Source: Campylobacterales bacterium (GTDB lineage Bacteria; Campylobacterota; Campylobacteria; Campylobacterales; QNZT01). From it: a DNA stretch of 12,791 nt. The notes under the pieces are model-generated. The model ran no database searches. It was not told the origin of the DNA and saw nothing but the letters and a program-made list of their open reading frames with translations. The DNA is taken from assembly GCA_027081495.1 (NCBI GenBank), contig JALWKJ010000182.1, positions 1-12,791 of the forward strand, in the 5' to 3' direction. Shown here piece by piece: positions 5,585-12,497 of the stretch. A program made the position numbers and the translations under genes. How positions within the stretch are numbered: the first letter of the stretch is position 1; each line of letters starts with the position of its first letter.

Positions 5585-8389
5585 TTATGCTTTGTACAGT
5601 TTTACCGCACATTTTTTAAAGTCTGTCTGTTTTGACATAGGACATGTCGCATCAAGGCAAACTTTGTTTATAAACACTTTCTCGTCAAACCATGGCACGA
5701 ACACAAGTCCTTGAGGAGGTCTGTTTCTTCCTCTTGTCTCGACTCTCGCTTTAACTTTTCCTCTTCTTGAGTCAACCCAAATAAGTTCGCCGTTTTTAAA
5801 ACCTTTGGCTTTTGCGTCTTTTGGATTCATGTAGCATAACGCTTCGGGAACGGCGCGATAAAGTTCGGGAACGCGCATTGTCATAGTACCGCTGTGCCAA
5901 TGCTCTAACACACGACCCGTACAAAGCCATGTATCGTATTTGCTATCTGGCATTTCCGGTGGATCCATATACGGTCTTGCATATATTTTAGCTTTATTCG
6001 GCAATGCGTATTTGCCTTTTGATTTATCCGGAGCCGTAAGGTTACCTTGAAGAATTTTTTTAGCGAGCGGTCCGTAAAACGCAAAATCTCCGCCGGGATT
6101 CGCTTTTGCCGCATACGGATCGTATTTGACATTAAATCTCCATTGAGTCTCTTTACCGTTGACAACCGGCCACTTAAGACCTCTTACTTTATGATAAGTC
6201 ACAAACGGAGCGAGATCATGAGCATGTCCTCTTCCAAACGACGCGTACTCTTCAAATAGGTATTCGTGAATCATGAAACCGTAACCTTTAAAGACTTTAC
6301 CGTCGCTGCCTACTACATTTCTGCTATCTCCAAGACATTCGGAGTTATCATATCCTTTTTGAGGGAAAGAGTTCGTATCGATTTTATAAGATTTGGCTCT
6401 TTCATTCGCAAAGAGTATATCATACATGGTAGTATTTCCGCTATAACCCATCGCTTTGGCTTTTTCACGAACATCCGCAAGCTTTTTACCGTTTCTAAGA
6501 GTATATGGACCCCACAAATCGTTTACCGTAAATCGTTTTGAAAGTTCAACCCACTGCCAAGTATCGCTCATAGCGTCGCCGACGGGAAGTACCTGTTGTC
6601 TCCAGTGCTGCGTTCTTCTTTCGGCATTTCCGTAAGCTCCCCATTTTTCATAAATCATAGCAGAAGGCAGTACCAAATCCGAAACTTTCGCGGAAATTCC
6701 AGGATATCCGTCGGATGTAACTATAAAGTTATCCATCTCTCTAGCGGCTTTGATCCAGTGTTTTGCGCTAGCTGAATCCTGATATGCGTTACATACATTA
6801 ACCCATGCGAATTTAACCACGCCGTCTTCTATATCTCTATGGATTTTCATGATATGTTGATTACCTACGGGGTTAAGCGTGCCTTCTGGAATTTTCCATC
6901 TGTTTTCGACTATTTTTCTATGTTTTGGATTTTTAACCATCATATCCGCGGGGAGTCTGTGACAGAAAGTTCCGACTTCTCTCGCCGTACCGCATGCTGA
7001 AGGTTGACCGGTTAGAGAAAATGCGCCGGATCCTGGTTTTGCTTGTTTATTTAGCATAAAGTGAACATTATATGAAAGAGTGTTACACCATGTGCCTCTT
7101 GTATGCTGATTCATACCCATTGTCCAAAAAGAGACAACTTTTCTATCTTTTTCGACATAAAGCGCTACAAGGTCTTTTAGTTTCTTCTTGAAACTCTCCA
7201 AAGATTCGTTCGGATCGCCTTTAGCGATTTTCGCCACATAATCAAGAGTATATGGCTCAAGCGATTTTTTATACTCTTCAAATGAAATTTTCCAGTGTTT
7301 TAGAGTACCGCCGGTATGTTTCATCACATCGCCCTCTTTATAACCGTAAGGTGCGAGCGCCGGGGCTTCTTTCGCGGAAACTTTTTTACTCATCTCTTTG
7401 GAAATAGTCTCCATCTCAAGAGCGCTGTATTTACCCTCTTTAAGAGATTTTTCTCCTTTTCTTCTCATCCCGTAACCGATATTTACCGGACCTGCCGCAA
7501 AAACTATATGTTTTTTGATAAAATCCCAGTCGATCGCATCAGGATGGTTATATACTATTTCATGAGCGATATAATTCCAAATCGCCAGATCCGTATGAGG
7601 AGAAAAAATAATGTTAAAATCTCCCAGATCGCAGGTTCTATGCGTATAAGTTTGAATATTGACGACTTTTACTCTATTTGGATCCGAGAGTTTTCTATCG
7701 GTTACTCGAGACCAAAGTATCGGATGCATCTCCGCCATATTTGAACCCCATGTAACAATGGTATCCGTCAACTCTATATCGTCGTAACATCCGCTTGGTT
7801 CGTCAACACCGAATGTCTGATAAAACCCGACAACGGCGGATGCCATACAGTGTCTGGCGTTTGGATCTATGGCGTTTGATCTAAATCCGCCTTTCATCAT
7901 TTTTTGAGCCGCATAACCCTCCATAACTGTATATTGTCCGGAAGCAAAGACGGCCACGCCTTCCGGTCCGCTGGCTTTTAACGCTTTTCTGATATGTTTT
8001 TCCATCTCGTCAAAAGCTCTTTTCCAGCTTACCGGTTTAAATTTTCCTTTTTTGTCAAATTCACCTTTGTCATTCACGCGAAGTAACGGAGTTTTAAGCC
8101 TATCCTCTCCATACATAATTTTGGCGTTAAAGTATCCTTTGATACAGTTGAGCCCTCTGTTTACCGGAGCCGCCGGATCTCCTTTGACTGCAACGATCTT
8201 ACCGTTTTTCGTAGCGAGCATGATTCCACATCCCGTTCCGCAAAAACGACAAGCCGCCTTGTCCCATCTCCAGCCCTCTTCACCTTTAGCCGCCGCAGCT
8301 TGTACTTCCGATGGAACCGTAATCCCAACGGCACTCGCCGCCGCCGCCGCTGCCGAACTTTTTAAAAAGTCTCGTCTGCTAATCGACAT
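5585..8389 (-). CDS. napA: NapA, periplasmic nitrate reductase catalytic subunit (Mo-bisMGD)
   Basis: Encodes 934 residues. It reduces nitrate to nitrite in the periplasm. The N-terminus MSISRRDFLK plus an alanine-rich core and VQA is a Tat signal, likely cleaved near residue 31. The [4Fe-4S] ligands are C47, C50, C54 and C82 (CRFCGTGC ... GLNCIKGY). Cys181 in the DPNARHCMASA context is the expected Mo ligand of NapA. The length is similar to epsilonproteobacterial NapA and about 100 residues longer than the enterobacterial enzyme, with lysine-rich insertions around 305-400. The ATG has an ideal AAGGAGG site. It is the first gene of the operon and lies behind a clear FNR/CRP-type promoter. 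Confidence 0.98.
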   Translation of the reverse strand: MSISRRDFLKSSAAAAAASAVGITVPSEVQAAAAKGEEGWRWDKAACRFCGTGCGIMLATKNGKIVAVKGDPAAPVNRGLNCIKGYFNAKIMYGEDRLKTPLLRVNDKGEFDKKGKFKPVSWKRAFDEMEKHIRKALKASGPEGVAVFASGQYTVMEGYAAQKMMKGGFRSNAIDPNARHCMASAVVGFYQTFGVDEPSGCYDDIELTDTIVTWGSNMAEMHPILWSRVTDRKLSDPNRVKVVNIQTYTHRTCDLGDFNIIFSPHTDLAIWNYIAHEIVYNHPDAIDWDFIKKHIVFAAGPVNIGYGMRRKGEKSLKEGKYSALEMETISKEMSKKVSAKEAPALAPYGYKEGDVMKHTGGTLKHWKISFEEYKKSLEPYTLDYVAKIAKGDPNESLESFKKKLKDLVALYVEKDRKVVSFWTMGMNQHTRGTWCNTLSYNVHFMLNKQAKPGSGAFSLTGQPSACGTAREVGTFCHRLPADMMVKNPKHRKIVENRWKIPEGTLNPVGNQHIMKIHRDIEDGVVKFAWVNVCNAYQDSASAKHWIKAAREMDNFIVTSDGYPGISAKVSDLVLPSAMIYEKWGAYGNAERRTQHWRQQVLPVGDAMSDTWQWVELSKRFTVNDLWGPYTLRNGKKLADVREKAKAMGYSGNTTMYDILFANERAKSYKIDTNSFPQKGYDNSECLGDSRNVVGSDGKVFKGYGFMIHEYLFEEYASFGRGHAHDLAPFVTYHKVRGLKWPVVNGKETQWRFNVKYDPYAAKANPGGDFAFYGPLAKKILQGNLTAPDKSKGKYALPNKAKIYARPYMDPPEMPDSKYDTWLCTGRVLEHWHSGTMTMRVPELYRAVPEALCYMNPKDAKAKGFKNGELIWVDSRRGKVKARVETRGRNRPPQGLVFVPWFDEKVFINKVCLDATCPMSKQTDFKKCAVKLYKA

Positions 8390-8411
8390 ATAGCCTCCTT
8401 TATTTAGATTA

Positions 8412-8426
8412 AACTATTGCATAGTT
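8412..8426. promoter_or_regulatory. Inverted repeat at the nap transcription start, possible operator
   Basis: AACTAT-TGC-ATAGTT is a perfect 6-bp inverted repeat directly after the -10 hexamer, covering the inferred start. A protein bound here would block initiation. It may also be a chance product of AT-rich sequence. No regulator is identified. Confidence 0.3.
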
Positions 8427-8468
8427 ATTATATGATAAATAAAATTAACGGTTGTTGATCCAAATCAA
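8427..8468 (-). promoter_or_regulatory. nap operon promoter with FNR/CRP-family box at -41.5
   Basis: On the minus strand TTGATTTGGATCAA (8468-8455) is a perfect TTGAT-N4-ATCAA FNR-type palindrome. After 22 nt comes a consensus -10 hexamer, TATAAT (8432-8427). If the start is at 8420, the box is centred at -41.5, the class II activator position, and no good -35 hexamer is needed. The leader to napA would be about 30 nt. The regulator is probably a Crp/Fnr-type protein like the Nss regulators of Campylobacterota; that is inferred. Confidence 0.85.
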
Positions 8469-8495
8469 GAAAGATATGATAATAATAAATATTAC

Positions 8496-9104
8496 TTATA
8501 ACTTAACCACTTTAACGACTCTTTCGTCCATATTGTGTTCACAAAGAATCTTCTCGACTCTTTTTTGCCAAAGCTTTCCAAACTCTTTCGCCTCCTGAGC
8601 GGTAGCGATACCCTGCAATACTCTTTGCATCAAAAGCGCCATATCTTTCTCGGCGGGAACGACCGAAGGATTATAAAAGAGATCTACGCTCTCAAGCGTA
8701 TCCGTTCTTAGAAACTTTGCGCTCGAGTCTATCGCGCTGTTATAAAACATCAACGAATTTCTTGCAAAGTTACCTCCCAATCCTTTAAAACCTCCCGTCG
8801 TCGTAGCTCCGGTTATGTTTGAAATCACATTTCCGATAACTCCGGCGACACCCTCTTTTTCATCCTCTTTGAAATAGACTTTTATCTCCCCTCTAACCGG
8901 AAGTTCATCCCCGTAAAGAGCCTCAAGCGCGCGAACCGTCATCAAGTAGGCTCCCGCAACCGTAGGACAGCTGTGTCCCGCTATTTTTACGATATCTTTA
9001 TACTCGAATGTTACTATTCCGTCTTCAAAACTTCCTAAAACTTTGCTTAAGGGGTCAAACATCGTAATAGTCTCGACTTTGTCGTAATACTTAGGATAAT
9101 TCAT
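8496..9104 (-). CDS. FmdE-like domain protein
   Basis: Encodes 202 residues. The segment IAGHSCPTVAGAYLM (His44, Cys46) matches the signature GH-x-CP-x3-G of the FmdE family, named after subunit E of formylmethanofuran dehydrogenase. In most bacteria the family is not linked to methanogenesis and its substrate is unknown; members have been connected with metal binding. A glycine-rich stretch (about 98-112) follows. A second cysteine, Cys188, occurs near the C-terminus (KILCEHN). No signal peptide or membrane segment is seen, so it is probably cytoplasmic. The ATG directly abuts the stop of the DUF59 gene (TAA-ATG), with GGGAGG upstream. It is the last gene of its operon, 106 nt before napA, and no terminator is visible in between. 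Confidence 0.75.
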   Translation of the reverse strand: MNYPKYYDKVETITMFDPLSKVLGSFEDGIVTFEYKDIVKIAGHSCPTVAGAYLMTVRALEALYGDELPVRGEIKVYFKEDEKEGVAGVIGNVISNITGATTTGGFKGLGGNFARNSLMFYNSAIDSSAKFLRTDTLESVDLFYNPSVVPAEKDMALLMQRVLQGIATAQEAKEFGKLWQKRVEKILCEHNMDERVVKVVKL

Positions 9105-9404
9105 TTAAACACCTCCCAATGCTTTTTTTACTTCATCGCTAGCCATCGATATATTCCATTGCGGCTCCCATACGATCTCAACGCTTACCGAATCTATATC
9201 GGGAAGTTTTAGCACCGCGTCTTTTACCCACTGTACCATCATCTCATGCAAAGGGCATCCTCTGCTTGAAAGCGTCATTTTTATATCCGCATGATTATCT
9301 TTTACCTCCGCGTCATATATAAGCCCCATCGAAACGATATCAAAACCCACTTCCGGATCGATAACCGTTTTTATAGCTTCATATATATCCTCTTTTGTCG
9401 CCAT
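9105..9404 (-). CDS. DUF59/MIP18-family iron-sulfur assembly protein
   Basis: Encodes 99 residues from the chosen ATG. The small fold shows the family landmarks: VIDPEVGFDIVSMGLIYD near the N-terminus, the conserved cysteine Cys50 in SSRGCPLHEMM, and a C-terminal VEIVWEPQWNISMAS. Relatives (SufT, PaaD, MIP18) help deliver or repair Fe-S clusters. A TTG two codons upstream (9410) is in frame, but AAAGGG sits about 7 nt before the ATG and would be too close to the TTG, so the ATG is preferred. It lies 17 nt after the membrane protein gene and abuts the FmdE-like gene. It may service an Fe-S or haem protein made under the same regulation. Confidence 0.88.
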   Translation of the reverse strand: MATKEDIYEAIKTVIDPEVGFDIVSMGLIYDAEVKDNHADIKMTLSSRGCPLHEMMVQWVKDAVLKLPDIDSVSVEIVWEPQWNISMASDEVKKALGGV

Positions 9405-9421
9405 TTTCAAACCCTTTAAAT

Positions 9422-10678
9422 TTAGATTTTTTTGTATGTCAATGTAAAATATATATTGTAAAGAACAAAAAGCGAACTTATCGCCATGATAATCGCGCCG
9501 CTTATAAATAAAAACTTATTTTGGATCAAAACTCCAACGCCGCTTACAACGATACCTCCAAGCGTCAACCAAAACTGCACATCCGCTGCTTTCTCTAAAA
9601 CCATATCATGAAGCATCGGCACTTTTTGTTTGCCCACTAAAGGAGAGTATCTTTGATACCAAACCAAAAAAGGTAGTATTTTATAGATATGTCCTACTAT
9701 TATAGTCGATAAAAAACCGAAAAAGAAGAGATATCCTCCAAACACTACGCCTCTTTGCCACTCAAAAAGATAAGATAGCAAAAAAACCGTTACCGACAAT
9801 ATAAAAAAGATATACGAAGCTATCATATTTTTCGCCCAATAATCGTTTTGTTTTCTCACCCTCTTTTTAAATATCAACCTCATTTGATACGCAAAAAGCG
9901 CAAACGATATCACTATCAAAAAAAACCCGGCTAACTCCAGCCAAAAGATATCCGACAATAAAGCGTAAACGAAAAGAATCTCTCCCGCGATTATAAAATA
10001 AAAAGAGCTCTCTATGGCTTTTTGTCCAAAACCGTACGCCAAAGAAAACATAGGAATCAATACGAGAGCCACGCCCATAATAGTCATCATGACATATCCG
10101 CCAAGCACCAAAAAAACATGACTTAAAACCATTTTTAAAATATCGATCCGCAAAAAACCGTACCAAAGATTTAAAGCGATTACAAAACCGAAGATTACGC
10201 CGACGGTCAAAAATATATTTGAGACAAAAATATATTTTGCCGTAATAGTCCAATTTTCTATACTCTTATATGTCAAAAAGACATTCGCCGTAAAGATAAA
10301 CATCGAAACAAGAACCAAAAGAGATCCGTAAGGAAGCAAAGCAAGCGCGTTTTGATTGAAAAAAGAGTATATCATCAACACGATACCGATCGTAAAAAGA
10401 TAAAACTGTATATACGCAAAATCTTTTGAAAAAAGAGGTATCTCCAAAATAACAGGGATAAGCTGATACATCGCTCCGAAAATGATCATCATCACAAATC
10501 CCAAAAGATACAGATGCGAAAGCGCGGCTATCGTATTTGATAAAACAAACCCTTCCAATTCACCGGCGTAAAAAGGAAGAGCCAAAGAGGTAAGTAAATA
10601 AAAAAAAGCCCCCGCTAAAAAAAAGTGCGCTACCAAATTAAACGGCGGCGCCATCTCGGTAGCCAGTTGTTTTGCCAT
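9422..10678 (-). CDS. Polytopic membrane protein, COX1/NnrS-like
   Basis: Encodes 418 residues, nearly all in about 12 hydrophobic segments. It resembles proteins annotated as cytochrome-oxidase-subunit-I-like or NnrS-like that accompany nitrogen-oxide metabolism genes. It lacks the HPEVY motif and His-His pair of real haem-copper oxidases, so it should not be a terminal oxidase. Possible haem or metal ligands inside membrane segments are His18, His55, His187 and His330. A motif G-x7-G-x6-P occurs three times with equal spacing (G60-G68-P75, G194-G202-P209, G321-G329-P336), suggesting an internally repeated fold. The ATG lies 11 nt after the DUF2249 gene, with only a weak ribosome site. Likely role: haem-binding or nitrogen-oxide-related membrane function; confidence in the function is low. 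Confidence 0.7.
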   Translation of the reverse strand: MAKQLATEMAPPFNLVAHFFLAGAFFYLLTSLALPFYAGELEGFVLSNTIAALSHLYLLGFVMMIIFGAMYQLIPVILEIPLFSKDFAYIQFYLFTIGIVLMIYSFFNQNALALLPYGSLLVLVSMFIFTANVFLTYKSIENWTITAKYIFVSNIFLTVGVIFGFVIALNLWYGFLRIDILKMVLSHVFLVLGGYVMMTIMGVALVLIPMFSLAYGFGQKAIESSFYFIIAGEILFVYALLSDIFWLELAGFFLIVISFALFAYQMRLIFKKRVRKQNDYWAKNMIASYIFFILSVTVFLLSYLFEWQRGVVFGGYLFFFGFLSTIIVGHIYKILPFLVWYQRYSPLVGKQKVPMLHDMVLEKAADVQFWLTLGGIVVSGVGVLIQNKFLFISGAIIMAISSLFVLYNIYFTLTYKKI

Positions 10679-10689
10679 CTAAATTTCGC

Positions 10690-11049
10690 TCATCCGCCGC
10701 AAGAGGCGTCGTTTAAATCGGCTTTTTCGCTCTCGCCCTCTTTATAACTAAAAAGTAGTCTAACTCTACCGTCGTCCATAACGCTTTGGTCTATATCGTA
10801 GTTTTGACCGATTTTATCGAGAAGCCCCATCGGTTTTTTGTGATTTATCATCAAAACCGATCTATCTTTATCTATAAACTTCAAAGCGATCATAGCGTTT
10901 ACCATAGGTTCGGGGGGTCCGCATCTTGATGTATCAAACTCTATAATGCGCCCATTATTTGATTGATATTCATAAAAAGGAACCGTCGCGCCCTCTGGAG
11001 TAAACTCTTTTGCGTCGGAGGGTCTTTGAATCTCGTTTAAATTTGCCAT
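10690..11049 (-). CDS. DUF2249/TusA-like protein
   Basis: Encodes 119 residues. The segment IIEFDTSRCGPPEPMVNAM, followed by SVLMINHKKPMGLL, matches the DUF2249/TusA-like alpha-beta fold, in which the cysteine in a C-x-PPEP-type context (here Cys43) can carry sulfur. About 30 residues precede the domain. The C-terminus is a charged tail ending in SCGG, with a second cysteine at 117 and a terminal Gly-Gly. The start ATG has AAGGAG at good distance, overlapping the stop of the CopD-like gene. DUF2249 genes often occur with nitrogen-oxide respiration clusters; this comes from general knowledge of the family. A role in sulfur or cofactor handling is inferred. Confidence 0.78.
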   Translation of the reverse strand: MANLNEIQRPSDAKEFTPEGATVPFYEYQSNNGRIIEFDTSRCGPPEPMVNAMIALKFIDKDRSVLMINHKKPMGLLDKIGQNYDIDQSVMDDGRVRLLFSYKEGESEKADLNDASCGG

Positions 11050-11058
11050 ATTCTCTCC

Positions 11059-11508
11059 TTATAAAATATTTCTTATCTCTATGGCTAGCCATAAAATTAC
11101 GAAGTTGAGTAAAAAAATCAGCATGGACGAACTTCTTGCGAGTATCTTCTCTTTAACGGTTTTCTCCCTGCCGTTACTTTTTAAAGAGATATGCATATGC
11201 ACGATCGTAGCTATGGTAATAAGCGCGACAAGAGCCAGTTTGATATGCATATAAAACCCAAGCTCATAGGTAAATTTTTCGGGATTGTCATGAAAGCCGT
11301 TTACCACATACATATACGCTCCGCTTAATAACAATAAAACCAATACGACCGACTCGAAATATCCATACAAAGGACCGATATAAAAATAGACGATTTTTTG
11401 CGCCTCTTTATCTCGTAGAGTAATACCTAAAACGAAAAGAAGAAGAGAGCCGCCAATCCATGCCGAAGCGGCAACCATATGCACATAAATGACTATTTCA
11501 TATATCAT
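11059..11508 (-). CDS. CopD-like four-helix membrane protein
   Basis: Encodes 149 residues with four hydrophobic segments (near 5-27, 45-67, 85-107 and 127-147). The opening YVHMVAASAWIGGSLL is the typical first helix of CopD-type and related membrane haem proteins, where the histidine (His10) precedes a WIGG turn. Other membrane-located histidines are His88, His104 and His106, so b-type haem or copper binding is possible. It is the first gene of a five-gene minus-strand operon and sits directly behind an FNR/CRP-type promoter. The ribosome site is weak (GGAT 4 nt before ATG). Substrate and partners are unknown; pairing with the COX1-like protein is suggested by the operon. Confidence 0.72.
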   Translation of the reverse strand: MIYEIVIYVHMVAASAWIGGSLLLFVLGITLRDKEAQKIVYFYIGPLYGYFESVVLVLLLLSGAYMYVVNGFHDNPEKFTYELGFYMHIKLALVALITIATIVHMHISLKSNGREKTVKEKILARSSSMLIFLLNFVILWLAIEIRNIL

Positions 11509-11535
11509 AATTATCCAAAACCTTTTACCGTAGTT

Positions 11536-11577
11536 ACTATATTCTTATTTTAAATCTATTTCATTGACATATATCAA
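11536..11577 (-). promoter_or_regulatory. Promoter of the five-gene accessory operon with FNR/CRP-type box at -41.5
   Basis: On the minus strand TTGATATATGTCAA (11577-11564) is a TTGAT-N4-GTCAA box, one base from the perfect palindrome. It is followed after 22 nt by TATAGT (11541-11536). With the start near 11529 the box is centred at -41.5. The -10/+1 segment TATAGTAACTACGG closely matches the nap promoter's TATAATAACTATGC, so the two operons probably answer to the same activator. The box begins 22 nt after the kdsB stop. Confidence 0.8.
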
Positions 11578-11592
11578 TCGAGTCCTTTGAAA
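11577..11592 (+). repeat. 16-nt repeat related to the terminal repeat of the 12370-12488 element
   Basis: ATCGAGTCCTTTGAAA matches ATCGAGTCCTCTGAAA at 12367-12382 in 15 of 16 bases and in the same orientation, so kdsB is flanked by direct copies. The copy here continues as CTCGA-TTTCAAAG and forms an 8-bp hairpin (11585-11592 with 11598-11605) that reaches the kdsB stop codon. An alternative 6-bp hairpin (11578-11583 with 11592-11597) excludes the first. Confidence 0.6.
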
Positions 11593-11599
11593 CTCGATT

Positions 11600-12328
11600 T
11601 CAAAGAGTTTTATCGCGAAATATCTTCAAAGCTCTCTTTAAATCCTCTTTCGTATCTATACCGAAACTTTCGCTTACCACTTCCACCATGAGGATCTTTT
11701 TACCGAAATAGAGCGCTCTTAACTGCTCGAGTTTTTCTATCTCTTCAAGAGGAGAAGTTCCAAGAGTACAAAATTTTTCCAAACTTTTTCTCGTAAATCC
11801 ATAAATGCCCAAATGTCCGAGATATCCGTCATGAGGCTCTCTGTCATACGGTATTTTACTTCTTGAAAAATATATGGCGCATCCTTGATGATCGACGACT
11901 ACTTTAACATGATTTGGATCGTCGGCAAAAAAGGAGTCTATCTTTTTATAGCAGCTTACCATCATAAACGACTCCTTATTTTCCACGGCGTTTTTGACTC
12001 TCTCATAAACGCTTGAGACGACTTCTTGCTCTATAAAAGGCTCGTCGGCTTGAACATTTACGACGATTTCGTCATGATCTATACCTAAGACGCCGGCCGC
12101 TTCGTTTATTCTGTCGGTTCCGCTTTTATGAATACTTGAAGTCATTACGGCGTCAAATCCGTACTTTCTGGCGACATCGGCAACCTCTTTGGAATCCGTG
12201 GCGATCGCTACCTCATCTATATCTTCCACTCTTCTTGCGGTCGCTATAACCATAGGAACTCCGTTGATATCGGATAAAACCTTATTTGGAAATCTGTTTG
12301 AAGCGACTCGCGCCGGTATGATGATCAT
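11600..12328 (-). CDS. kdsB: KdsB, CMP-KDO synthetase (3-deoxy-manno-octulosonate cytidylyltransferase)
   Basis: Encodes 242 residues, the usual length. The enzyme activates KDO with CTP to give CMP-KDO for the inner core of lipopolysaccharide, in the cytoplasm. The nucleotide-binding start MIIIPARVASNRFPNKVL, the HKSGTDR segment (67-73), NVQADEPFIE (91-100), YFSRSKIPYDR and HLGIYGFTR are all family signatures. The ATG has AAAGG upstream across an A-rich spacer. The last codons and stop lie in a small palindromic region that resembles the repeat on the far side of the gene. It is unrelated in function to the downstream respiratory operons, which have their own promoter. Confidence 0.96.
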   Translation of the reverse strand: MIIIPARVASNRFPNKVLSDINGVPMVIATARRVEDIDEVAIATDSKEVADVARKYGFDAVMTSSIHKSGTDRINEAAGVLGIDHDEIVVNVQADEPFIEQEVVSSVYERVKNAVENKESFMMVSCYKKIDSFFADDPNHVKVVVDHQGCAIYFSRSKIPYDREPHDGYLGHLGIYGFTRKSLEKFCTLGTSPLEEIEKLEQLRALYFGKKILMVEVVSESFGIDTKEDLKRALKIFRDKTL

Positions 12329-12369
12329 CTTTTTTTGCCTTTATTAACTTTTATTGGTTAAAATAGATC

Positions 12370-12488
12370 GAGTCCTCTGAAAAATATGATTCTCGAACAA
12401 CATCTACAGCGGCAGGGTCAAAATTTGGGACAAATTTTGGGAACCCGCCGTGAAGCCGTTTGAGAGAAACATCATTTTCAGAGGACTC
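12370..12488. repeat. 119-bp terminal-inverted-repeat element (MITE-like or structured RNA)
   Basis: The ends are a perfect 14-bp inverted repeat, GAGTCCTCTGAAAA (12370-12383) and its complement (12475-12488). Inside are further matching arms: TGAT/ATCA, TCTC/GAGA, and a central hairpin of CGGC, GGGT and AAAATTTG (12410-12427) against CAAATTTT, ACCC and GCCG (12431-12450) with a GGA loop. The whole thus folds as one long stem. It has no open frame. It starts 9 nt after the phosphoribosyltransferase stop and ends 41 nt before kdsB. The GAGTCC...TGAAAA end is the kind seen in IS5-type elements. No clear target-site duplication was found, so a terminator or small RNA remains possible. Confidence 0.65.
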
Positions 12489-12497
12489 AATAATATT

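Noticed and set aside
8496..9104. Methanogenesis-type formylmethanofuran dehydrogenase subunit
   Set aside because: Only the FmdE-like domain matches; no other subunits or methanofuran pathway genes are nearby.
9422..10678. Haem-copper oxidase or nitric oxide reductase catalytic subunit
   Set aside because: The expected HPEVY-type motif and adjacent histidine pair are missing, so enzymatic oxidase or NO reductase activity is not supported.
12344..12361. TTAAC-N8-GTTAA upstream of kdsB as an NssR-like box
   Set aside because: Crp/Fnr-type boxes need a 4-nt spacer; here it is 8 nt, and kdsB is a housekeeping gene.
12370..12488. Identification as SRP RNA, 6S RNA or a known riboswitch
   Set aside because: The SRP GGUC/GGAAG core is absent, the length is short for 6S RNA, and no riboswitch consensus I know is present, so only a generic foldback is claimed.
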